DNA of 9,402 bases from Verrucomicrobiota bacterium. GTDB lineage: Bacteria; Verrucomicrobiota; Verrucomicrobiia; Limisphaerales; AV2. The stretch covers positions 10,659-20,060 of the forward strand of contig QHPW01000092.1 in the NCBI GenBank assembly GCA_003219675.1, in the 5' to 3' direction. Shown in pieces: positions 1 to 6,236 of this stretch. The notes beneath the pieces are model-generated. The model had not been told where the DNA came from. It was given only the letters and a program-made list of their open reading frames with translations, and searched no databases. Position 1 is the first letter of the stretch. Each line of letters begins with the position of its first letter. Made by a program: the position numbers and the translations under genes.

Positions 1-597
1 TCGACTTTGAACGACGACCGCGCCTCGGTTCAGCCGGGGGACCAGGTCCTCCTGATCGTCGAGGATGATCCCGACTTCGCCCGCATCCTGCTCGATCTGG
101 CGCGGGAAAAGGGGTTTAAGGCCCTGGTCACAGGCCGCGCCGAGAAGGCCCTGGCGCTCGCGAGCCAGCATCGGCCTTCCGCCATCCTTTTGGACCTGCG
201 GCTGCCGGATGCCACCGGCTGGAGCGTGTTTGACCGTTTGAAACACGATCCCGGCACACGTCATATCCCGGTGGACATCGTCAGCGCCGAGGACAATCGC
301 CTTCGCGGCCTGCGCCTGGGCGCCATCAACTATTTGAAAAAACCGGTCGCTCGGGAGGACATCATCAAAGCGCTGGACGACACCAAGGAATTCATCAACC
401 GCCGCATCCGGAATCTGCTTGTCGTTGCGGAGGACGCCGCGCATCGCCATGGCACCGTCGAGCTGATTGGCGATGAAGACGTCCAAATCACCGCCGCCGC
501 CAGCGCTCAGGAAGCGGCCGCAATTCTGGAGAACAACACCAGCCTCGATTGCGTGGCCGCATCCGGCCCAGCGTTGCCTGCCGGTCGTCCTCTATAG
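1..597 (+). pseudogene. Multi-receiver hybrid signalling protein, 5' part (partial, broken by frameshift)
   Basis: The frame is already open at base 1, so the gene starts outside the window; the TTG at 7 is probably not the real start. Numbering from that TTG, residues 14-122 form a complete receiver (REC) domain. It has the acidic pair at E19/D20/D21, the phospho-acceptor D63 in LLDLRLP, S93 in IVSAE, and K112 in YLKKP. A second receiver begins at about residue 136 (RNLLVVAED) and runs to LDCV at 180-183. There its phospho-acceptor strand should follow, but the frame instead reads a short unrelated tail to a TAG at 595-597. The rest of that receiver and a third one continue in the +1-shifted frame downstream. 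In relatives as I remember them, three receivers end a large hybrid histidine kinase. The receivers would take phosphate from a kinase module lying upstream. The break could be a true mutation or an assembly error. Confidence 0.75.
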
Positions 598-1177
598 CGA
601 AAGAAAACTGACCCGCAAGGAATCTGCCGAGTTGAAAAAAGTCGGACCCGACATCGTGGTCCGGGAAGCCTCCTCCCGTGAGGAACTCCTCGATCTCACC
701 GCGCTGTTCCTGCACCGGGAGATTCCCAGGCTGTCGGCTCCGAAACGGGAGATGTTGAAAAAACTTCATGAGGCTGATCCGGTGCTGGCCGGCAAAAGCG
801 TCCTGGTCGTGGACGACGACATTCGGAACATTTTCGCGCTGACGACAGTGCTCGAGCGTTACAACATGAAAGTGAATTCGGCGGAGAACGGACGGGAAGC
901 GATCGAGTTTCTCAAAAGGACCCCCGGCATCGACGTGGTGCTGATGGACATCATGATGCCAGGCATGGACGGCTACGACACCATCGCGACGGTCCGGAAC
1001 ATCGACTCGCTGAGGTCGCTGCCCATCCTGGCCCTCACCGCCAAGGCCATGAAGGGCGACCGCGAAAAATGTCTCGAAGCCGGCGCATCGGATTACCTGG
1101 CCAAACCGGTGAACAGCGAACAACTGCTTTCGTTGCTGCGGGTCTGGCTTTACAGACCCTGGAGCGTGGCGAGGTGA
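566..1177 (+). pseudogene. Multi-receiver hybrid signalling protein, 3' part (end of receiver 2 plus receiver 3)
   Basis: This is the continuation, in a different frame, of the broken gene that enters from base 1. Homology-like sequence resumes at about 566-580 with LPVVLYSERKLTRKE, the second half of the middle receiver. About 20 codons that would carry its phospho-acceptor Asp and following helix are absent. From about 790 a complete third receiver follows: VVDDD near its start, the phospho-acceptor Asp codon at 947-949 in VLMDIMMP, the Thr of ALTAKAMKGD, and the Lys of YLAKPV. It ends in LLSLLRVWL, typical of the last receiver of large hybrid kinases. The frame is open back to a TTG at 467, but bases 467-565 encode nothing homologous in it. 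An ATG at 752, preceded by CGGGAG, could restart translation and give a 141-residue single-receiver protein. The stop lies 7 bases before the next gene's GTG, so the genes are probably co-transcribed. Confidence 0.72.
1171..1176 (+). promoter_or_regulatory. Ribosome binding site for the receiver-histidine kinase gene
   Basis: GAGGTG lies 8 bases before the GTG at 1185 and overlaps the stop codon of the preceding gene. It supports GTG 1185 as the start and suggests coupling to translation of the upstream frame. Confidence 0.55.
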
Positions 1178-1184
1178 TTCCGGC

Positions 1185-2312
1185 GTGAAGAACAACCCAA
1201 AAGTAAATATCCTGTTGGTGGACGACCAGCCCGAAAACCTGCTGGCGGTCGAGGCCACGCTGGATAATCCTGAATACAACCTGGTGAAAGCCGGTTCCGG
1301 ACGGGCGGCCCTGAAGTGCCTGCTCCAGGAAGGCGACTTCGCCGTGATCGTTCTGGATGTCAAAATGGCGGGGATGGACGGATTCGAGACCGCCTCGATT
1401 TTGCGACAGCGCGACAGGACCCGCCACACACCGATCATTTTTCTGACGGCGCATGGCCGCGATCACGAGCAGGTACTCCAGGGCTATTCACTGGGTGCGG
1501 TCGATTATCTGTTCAAACCGCCGGAGCCGGCCATCTTGCGAGCGAAGGTGGCCGTCTTTGTGGAACTGTTCAAAAAGAACTGCGAACTGCAACGCCAGAC
1601 AGCGCAACTGGCCGCCGCCAACGAGGAACTCGAAACCTTTTGTTACTCGGTCTCTCACGATCTGCGCGGTCCCTTGCGGGCGATCGACGGCTTCGCATCC
1701 ATGCTCCGGGAGGAGGCCGCGGGATCGCTGGGCGAGAAGCAGCAGGATCTCCTGCGTTTCATCGGCCAGTCCGCCCAAAAAATGCGCCATCGCATCGACG
1801 ACCTCCTCTCCTTCGCCCGCATGGGCCGCGCCGAAATCCTCACTCGACGGGTTCCGCTGAATCCGCTGGTGGAGGAAGTGTGGCGCGATTTGCACTTTGA
1901 AGCCCAGGGCCGCAACATTGACTGGAAGGTGACGACGTTGCCGGAAGTGGAGGCCGACGGCGACATGTTGCGCCAGGTGTTCACCAACCTCCTCTCCAAC
2001 GCGATCAAATTCACCCGCGAGCGCGAGAGGGCCGAAATAGAAATCGGCTGCGAACAGGGCGAAACGGGCGAAGCCGTGATCTTTGTCCACGACAATGGAA
2101 CCGGGTTCGACATGCGACATGCGAACAAACTCTTCGGCCTCTTCCAGCGGCTGCACGGCGAGGAACAGTTCGAGGGCACTGGCGTCGGCCTGGCCAGCGT
2201 ACGTCGCATCATCACTCGTCACGGCGGACGCATCTGGGCCGAGGGCGAACCGAACCAGGGCGCAACTTTTTATTTTTCATTGCCGAAGGCGCGGCCTGCC
2301 GACCGCGATTGA
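1185..2312 (+). CDS. Receiver-histidine kinase (REC-HisKA-HATPase), cytoplasmic
   Basis: This 375-residue soluble kinase has an N-terminal receiver. Residues 7-125 form the receiver: D13/D14 acidic pair, phospho-acceptor D58 in VLDVKM, T88 in FLTAH, and K111 in YLFKP. A coiled-coil linker (about 128-152) leads to the dimerisation domain with the phospho-accepting H158 in SVSHDLRGPLRAIDGF. The ATPase domain shows the N box (N272 in NLLSNAIKF), G1 box (DNGTGFDM, 303-310), F box (LFGLFQRLH) and G2 box (GTGVGL, 331-336). All key residues are present, so it should be active. The kinase half resembles phytochrome-type kinases (HDLRGPLRAIDGF; FQRLHGEEQFEGTGVGLA). There are no membrane segments or sensor domain, so its input is probably phosphorylation of its own receiver by a partner. 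The GTG start follows a GAGGTG site and gives a protein that opens directly into the receiver (KVNILLVDD). It probably forms an operon with the broken gene upstream. Confidence 0.93.
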   Translation: MKNNPKVNILLVDDQPENLLAVEATLDNPEYNLVKAGSGRAALKCLLQEGDFAVIVLDVKMAGMDGFETASILRQRDRTRHTPIIFLTAHGRDHEQVLQGYSLGAVDYLFKPPEPAILRAKVAVFVELFKKNCELQRQTAQLAAANEELETFCYSVSHDLRGPLRAIDGFASMLREEAAGSLGEKQQDLLRFIGQSAQKMRHRIDDLLSFARMGRAEILTRRVPLNPLVEEVWRDLHFEAQGRNIDWKVTTLPEVEADGDMLRQVFTNLLSNAIKFTRERERAEIEIGCEQGETGEAVIFVHDNGTGFDMRHANKLFGLFQRLHGEEQFEGTGVGLASVRRIITRHGGRIWAEGEPNQGATFYFSLPKARPADRD

Positions 2313-2458
2313 ACCGTTGATGGCGCGCGTCATCGAACGGAATTCCGGTTGTGCGTTCGAGACGGAAGCAGCGGGCGGCATCAGGTGTTTACCCCACTTC
2401 AGGGGGGGCAGGCAGGATGGTATTTTTAAGATGGAATAGAGTAAAAGTGGGACCGGTT

Positions 2459-3298
2459 GTGAATAAAGAACTGCGCATCCTGATCCTCGAGGACGTCGCC
2501 ACTGACGTGGTGATGATCAATCGTGAATTGCGCAAAAACGGCCTCGCCTTCCGCTCCATACGAGTCGAAAGACGAGAGGATTTCGTCCGCGAACTTCAGG
2601 AAGAACCTCCCGACCTGATTTTCTCCGACCATGGCCTTCCGGATTTCAACGGATTCGCCGCCCTGGCTCTGGCGCAAAAGATGTGCCCGGAGATTCCGTT
2701 CATATTCGTCACCGGCTCGGAAACGGAGGAAATGGCGGTGGAAACTTTCAAAAAGGGAGCCACCGATTTCGTCCTGAAAGGCCGGATGTCGAACCTGGCC
2801 CCCGCGGTGCAACGGGCCCTGCAACTGGTCGAGGAGCGGAAGCGGCGCAAGGAGGCCGAGCAGGCGTTGGAGAAGAGCGAGGAACGCTACCGGCACCTGG
2901 TGGAGCTGTGCCCGGATGCGCTCTTCGTCCAAAGCGACAATCACATTGTGTTCGCCAACTCGGCCGCTGCCCGGTTGCTCGGCGCTGATAATATCGAACG
3001 GCTCATCGGCAAGTCGATGAAGGAAGTCGTTCACCCGGATTATTGGGAGATGATGCAGCGGCGCCTGCGCCAATTGCGCGAAGACGGCACCACCTTCTTT
3101 TGGAAATCGGTCCAGGGCCGCATGCAACGGTTGGATGGAGATGTCGCCATCGTTCCTTTCATCGAGGAAAAATTTGTCCGGCTGGACGGCCAGGTGGTGG
3201 ATGTGGAGGTCGCGGCTGCGCCGCTGACCTTCAAGGATCGGCCGGCCCTGCAGATCGTCGCTCGCGACATCACTCAGAGAAAACGGGCCGGGGGATAG
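2459..3298 (+). CDS. Receiver-PAS protein lacking a kinase domain
   Basis: From the GTG at 2459 the protein has 279 residues. Residues 5-122 form a receiver: E11/D12, phospho-acceptor D57 in IFSDHGLPDF, T85 in FVTGS, and K107 in FVLKGR. A charged coiled coil (about 124-145) joins it to a PAS domain (about 142-276) that ends in the usual DITQRKRA signature. The protein stops three residues later. Relatives as I remember them go on into a histidine kinase, so this one is either truncated or a kinase-less adaptor that senses through PAS. No kinase remnant is visible in any frame after 3298. Residues 211-231 look like an extra segment inside the PAS domain. I chose GTG 2459 because it yields MNKELRILILED, where such receivers normally begin. 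ATG 2417, preceded by a purine-rich GGCAGG, is an alternative that adds 14 residues. About 146 bases separate it from the kinase upstream, so it may have its own promoter. Confidence 0.85.
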   Translation: MNKELRILILEDVATDVVMINRELRKNGLAFRSIRVERREDFVRELQEEPPDLIFSDHGLPDFNGFAALALAQKMCPEIPFIFVTGSETEEMAVETFKKGATDFVLKGRMSNLAPAVQRALQLVEERKRRKEAEQALEKSEERYRHLVELCPDALFVQSDNHIVFANSAAARLLGADNIERLIGKSMKEVVHPDYWEMMQRRLRQLREDGTTFFWKSVQGRMQRLDGDVAIVPFIEEKFVRLDGQVVDVEVAAAPLTFKDRPALQIVARDITQRKRAGG

Positions 3299-3322
3299 TT
3301 GCGTGAAAGCGCCTTCGACGCC

Positions 3323-3748
3323 TCAAATTCTTTTCTCATCCGCGTCGATGAAGTCCACAAATGTCCTGATGTCGTCGCGATGCGCCAACCCCGCCTGTTC
3401 TTTGCGCATCCCGAGCCGCGCCTGCATTTCCGCATTGTCGGGCCGCGGATAATTGAGCATGGACTCGGCGTGAGCGCGTTTGTCGGCGTCGCTCTTCTTC
3501 ACGTTCTTCAACACCCAATCGGCCACCTGGCCGTCCGTGATGGTCCCACCGACAACCTCCATGAACCGCTCGTGAGCGAGGCCGGCGGCCTTCAACCACT
3601 TTTCGTCAAACCCTTTGCCGAGGTTCGGTTGGTAATCGGGATGAAGTTTCCCCGCGAGCTGAAGGCGTATCTTGTCGATGTAGCGAGGCAGATGCATCCA
3701 GCCGCACATGGTTTCGCGCGGACTGCGCGGACAAATGAGGTCGGCCAT
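3323..3748 (-). CDS. DUF5069 domain protein
   Basis: This 141-residue cytoplasmic protein carries the features I associate with DUF5069. It opens with LICPRSPRETMCGWMHLPRY, followed by IDKIRLQLAGKLHPDY and NLGKGFDEKWLKAAGL, and has a helical, charged C-terminal half. There is no signal peptide or membrane segment, and the biochemical role of the family is unknown to me. It is transcribed towards the receiver-PAS gene, whose stop lies 24 bases away. Its start faces the oxidoreductase gene across a shared promoter region. That region, 5-36 bases before its ATG, holds an 8-bp tandem repeat. No clear Shine-Dalgarno sequence precedes the ATG. The family assignment is from memory of its conserved motifs and is fairly secure; function is open. 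Confidence 0.82.
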   Translation of the reverse strand: MADLICPRSPRETMCGWMHLPRYIDKIRLQLAGKLHPDYQPNLGKGFDEKWLKAAGLAHERFMEVVGGTITDGQVADWVLKNVKKSDADKRAHAESMLNYPRPDNAEMQARLGMRKEQAGLAHRDDIRTFVDFIDADEKRI

Positions 3749-3752
3749 GGTT

Positions 3753-3784
3753 CGTTGAATCGTTACATCGTTGAATCGTTGAAT
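3753..3784. repeat. 8-bp tandem repeat, four units (CGTTGAAT)
   Basis: Four consecutive 8-base units read CGTTGAAT, CGTTACAT, CGTTGAAT, CGTTGAAT. Only the second differs, by two bases. A partial fifth unit (CGTG) follows. The array lies in the divergent region between the DUF5069 and oxidoreductase genes and ends 5 bases before the DUF5069 start codon. It is either a slippage-prone microsatellite or a set of binding sites in phase every 8 bases. Confidence 0.8.
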
Positions 3785-3834
3785 CGTGTCGTGATTGAAC
3801 GACGGCCAGAATGATTCAATGGCGTGCGGATAAA

Positions 3835-3846
3835 TTCAAATTTGAA
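3835..3846. promoter_or_regulatory. AT-rich 12-bp perfect palindrome, possible operator
   Basis: TTCAAATTTGAA is a perfect palindrome and sits in a longer, nearly symmetric AT-rich stretch (3832-3850). It is 38 bases before the likely ATG of the oxidoreductase gene, in otherwise GC-rich DNA. A dimeric regulator could bind here, but no regulator is identified and chance symmetry is possible. Confidence 0.3.
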
Positions 3847-3883
3847 ATTTGCATTTCTTCGCGGCCCTTCCATCTTCTCCCGC

Positions 3884-5308
3884 ATGAGCGAATTCGATTT
3901 TGACGTCGCCGTCCTTGGCGGCGGCAGCGGCGGTTACGCCGCAGGGCGCACCGCGGCCGGCGCCGGTCTGAAGACGGTCGTGATCGAAGGCGGCAAGGAG
4001 GTCGGCGGCCTGTGCATCCTGCGAGGCTGCATGCCCACCAAGGCGCTGCTTTACGCGGCGGATGTGATTCACCTGGCGCGTCACGCCGGCACCTGGGGCG
4101 TTCAAGCGCCACAAGTCGGTTTCGATTTCGAGCAGGTCATGGCGCGGAAGAACGCGATGGTCAAAGACTTCGCCGACGGCCGCGTCCAGCAGCTTACGAG
4201 CGGCAGATTCAAATTTATTCGAGCAACGGCCCGATTCACCGACACGCACACCGTCGGGCTGAGCACCGGCGACACGCTTACCGCAAGATATTTTATCATC
4301 AGCACCGGCTCCGTCGTGTCGGAACCGCCCCTGCCCTCGCTCAGGAATGTCGGTTATCTCACCAGCGACGAAGCGCTCAGGCTGGCGGGGCCGCCGAAGT
4401 CGCTGATTGTCCTCGGCGGCGGCGCAGTGGGGGTGGAGTTCGCGCAGTTCTTCGCGCGGTTCGACACCCAGGTGACTTTGATTCAACGCAGCCCGCACAT
4501 CTTGCGTGATTTCGACACGGACGCCGCGGCCGAATTGGAGAAGGTCTTTCGCCGCGAGGGCATGACGGTCGTCACCGACACCCGGTTGCTCGACGCCGGG
4601 CGTGATGGCGGTCTGAAAGTCGTCTCATTCGAGCGCGACGGCAAAACAGAAACCGCGAGCGCGGACGAGATTTTGTTCGCCCTCGGCCGCACGCCGAACA
4701 CCGCGCACCTGCATCTGGAGAAGGCGGGGGTGGAGACGGACCGGGGACGCATCGTGACCAATGAGCGGATGCAGACCAGCGCTCAACACATTTATGCCGC
4801 CGGGGATTGCACCGGGCCGCACGAAATCGTGCACATCGCGATTCAGCAGGGCGAAATCGCCGCCCACAACATTGCGCATCTCGACCGTCCGCGCAGCATC
4901 GATTACCGGCTGCTCACGCATGTTGTGTTCACCGATCCGCAAATTGGCCTCGTGGGGCTGACCGAGAAGCAAGCGAAAGCGAAGAGCGTGCCTTGCCTTG
5001 CCGCGAGCTACCGGTTCAACGATCACGGCAAGTCGCTGATCATGGACGCGAAGGACGGCTTCGTGAAACTGCTGGCGAATCCGGCGACCGGCGAAATCAT
5101 CGGCGGTTGTTGTGTCGGCCCGATGGGAGGTGAATTGATCCACGAAATCATCGCAGCGATGGCCAGGCGAATGACGGTGCACGAACTCGCCGTCATGCCG
5201 CATTATCATCCGACGCTTGCGGAAATCTGGACCTATCCGGCGGAGGAATTGGCGGACCAGATCAAACTGCAGGCCTCTGTCTCAGACAACCGAACTGGCG
5301 GCGTTTGA
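3884..5308 (+). CDS. FAD-dependent pyridine nucleotide-disulfide oxidoreductase (dihydrolipoyl dehydrogenase type)
   Basis: This 474-residue enzyme belongs to class I disulfide oxidoreductases. The N-terminal FAD-binding motif is VAVLGGGSGGYAAG (8-21). The redox-active disulfide is C44-x4-C49 in GGLCILRGCMPTK. The NAD(P)-binding motif is VLGGGAVGVEFAQFF (176-190), the second FAD motif is IYAAGDCTG (303-311), and the C-terminal dimerisation domain starts near 345. PHYHPTLAE (439-447) supplies the His442/Glu447 pair of the partner subunit, as in lipoamide dehydrogenases and related enzymes. It should move electrons between NAD(P)H and a disulfide or similar substrate in the cytoplasm. No 2-oxoacid dehydrogenase E1/E2 genes are nearby, so the substrate is unclear; a stand-alone lipoamide dehydrogenase or a mercuric reductase-like relative are both possible. 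Start: ATG 3884 begins just before the FAD fold. An in-frame GTG at 3824 would add 20 residues of unlikely sequence. No clear ribosome binding site is visible. Confidence 0.88.
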   Translation: MSEFDFDVAVLGGGSGGYAAGRTAAGAGLKTVVIEGGKEVGGLCILRGCMPTKALLYAADVIHLARHAGTWGVQAPQVGFDFEQVMARKNAMVKDFADGRVQQLTSGRFKFIRATARFTDTHTVGLSTGDTLTARYFIISTGSVVSEPPLPSLRNVGYLTSDEALRLAGPPKSLIVLGGGAVGVEFAQFFARFDTQVTLIQRSPHILRDFDTDAAAELEKVFRREGMTVVTDTRLLDAGRDGGLKVVSFERDGKTETASADEILFALGRTPNTAHLHLEKAGVETDRGRIVTNERMQTSAQHIYAAGDCTGPHEIVHIAIQQGEIAAHNIAHLDRPRSIDYRLLTHVVFTDPQIGLVGLTEKQAKAKSVPCLAASYRFNDHGKSLIMDAKDGFVKLLANPATGEIIGGCCVGPMGGELIHEIIAAMARRMTVHELAVMPHYHPTLAEIWTYPAEELADQIKLQASVSDNRTGGV

Positions 5309-5338
5309 AAATTTTCCCATTCGCGAGAATTCGCGTCG

Positions 5339-5372
5339 ATTCGCCGACCGAAATTTTATTTCGTCGGCGAAT
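5339..5372. terminator. Strong hairpin between convergent genes, possible bidirectional terminator
   Basis: ATTCGCCGAC (5339-5348) pairs perfectly with GTCGGCGAAT (5363-5372). The stem continues inward with GAAAT (5350-5354) to ATTTC (5358-5362) across a single bulged C at 5349, closing on a 3-base loop. That gives 15 base pairs. It lies 30 bases past the oxidoreductase stop and covers the stop codon of the opposing NIPSNAP gene. Neither side has a long T-run, so it may act as a non-canonical terminator or as an RNA 3'-end protector. Confidence 0.6.
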
Positions 5373-6117
5373 AATCCGTCGGCGTCATGAAGACGGATTT
5401 CACGCCTTCGGGAAAGGTGAGCGAGCCGCCCGCTTTTTCTTCGGACGCTTTCTTGGCGGCGACCCACACCGGGTCTTCGCGAAACGCCTTCCACGACGCG
5501 TCGGAAGCTTCCTTGCTCTTGTGCGCAAGGATGTAAACGAGCGTTTTGTCGGCATCTTTTTCGCCCGGCACGAGGTTCCAGTAAGCCAGGTTCGCCATGC
5601 CGTGCTTCTCGAAGAGTTTGCAGGTGTGCTCGCGAAAGCGGGCGTTGAGATTTTCGAGGCGATCCGGGGCGGCGGTGTAAGTGCGAAGCTCAAACACTCT
5701 TGCTCCGCCGGACTTCGCGGGTTTGATCGCGGGGGAATAGTCAGTCTCGCTCATGAAGCGGCGCTCCACTTTGCTGACGAGCTTCCCGTTCGCCTCGGAC
5801 TCTCTGGCGACCTTTTGCCATTCGGGATCGGCGCCGAACTCCTTCCAGGCCTTGTCGGCCGCTTCACGGCTTGCGTGCTCCAGCACGTAAATCAGTAAGT
5901 TGTCCGGGTTGTCGATGGGCATCCAGTAGCCGATATTTCTCATGCCGTGTTTCTCAAAAATCCGCATAGTGTGATCGCGGAAACGGGCGTTGAGAGCCTC
6001 CAGTTTGCCCGGCGCGGCGTAATACGTGCGCAATTCGTAGCAACGGGCATCAGACGCGCGAACCAAGGCGATGCTGGCGAATGAGGCAGCAACGAAGAGA
6101 AGGGACAAGGTTTTCAT
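5356..6117 (-). CDS. Secreted tandem NIPSNAP-family protein
   Basis: This 253-residue protein starts with a signal peptide: MKT, a hydrophobic core (LSLLFVAASFASIALV), and an Ala-rich cleavage region near residues 21-24. It is probably periplasmic or exported. Two NIPSNAP-like domains follow, at about 25-125 and 140-247. They repeat each other clearly: YELRTYYAAPGKLEALNARF matches FELRTYTAAPDRLENLNARF, each followed by an (R/K)(I/L)FEKHGM motif and later a Y(V/I)L-H-S-EA(A/S)D-(A/S)WK(E/A)F motif. NIPSNAP domains have the ferredoxin-like dimeric alpha/beta barrel fold; here one chain could form the barrel by itself. Function is unknown. The gene converges on the oxidoreductase gene across a strong hairpin and diverges from lpxI. 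The ATG at 6117 is the only start that keeps the signal peptide. No obvious ribosome binding site precedes it. Confidence 0.87.
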   Translation of the reverse strand: MKTLSLLFVAASFASIALVRASDARCYELRTYYAAPGKLEALNARFRDHTMRIFEKHGMRNIGYWMPIDNPDNLLIYVLEHASREAADKAWKEFGADPEWQKVARESEANGKLVSKVERRFMSETDYSPAIKPAKSGGARVFELRTYTAAPDRLENLNARFREHTCKLFEKHGMANLAYWNLVPGEKDADKTLVYILAHKSKEASDASWKAFREDPVWVAAKKASEEKAGGSLTFPEGVKSVFMTPTDYSPTK

Positions 6118-6236
6118 GGCGGAGAGAGTACGCCTCGGAAAGCGAAAATTTCAAGCGCAACCTGACAAATCCCAAACACCAGGTTCCAGCCGGTTCGCGC
6201 TGGCGCCGGCCGACTGCACCCGCTACCGTGTTGGCC

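Noticed and set aside
488..1438. Long open frame on the minus strand opposite the first signalling genes
   Set aside because: It lies antisense to clear receiver domains; its composition (His-, Arg- and Gln-rich) is that of a shadow frame in GC-rich DNA. The same applies to minus frames at 1488-2222 and 2426-3127.
2338..2451. Palindrome CGGAATTCCG and CCCACTT/AAGTGGG pairing before the receiver-PAS gene as a riboswitch
   Set aside because: The elements are short and isolated, match no riboswitch structure I know, and are expected by chance in a gap of this size.
3315..3348. Inverted repeat TCGACGC/GCGTCGA after the receiver-PAS gene as a terminator
   Set aside because: Only 7 bp of stem with a 20-base loop, no following T-run, and half of it lies in the DUF5069 coding region.
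3753..3784. Possible CRISPR-like array
   Set aside because: The units are 8 bases, directly adjacent and without spacers; no cas genes are present.
3884..5308. Calling the oxidoreductase a mercuric reductase
   Set aside because: It has the shared disulfide and flavin motifs but no N-terminal metal-binding domain and no C-terminal cysteine pair of the MerA kind (it ends SVSDNRTGGV), and no mer genes are nearby.
5305..5898. Plus-strand open frame across the NIPSNAP gene
   Set aside because: The minus strand shows a signal peptide and duplicated NIPSNAP domains; the plus frame is rich in Arg, Phe and Gly with no domain.
6118..6236. Promoters in the divergent region between the NIPSNAP gene and lpxI
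   Set aside because: A short inverted repeat (AACCTG 6159-6164 with CAGGTT 6180-6185) and GC-rich stems are present, but no convincing -35/-10 pair is seen for either gene.
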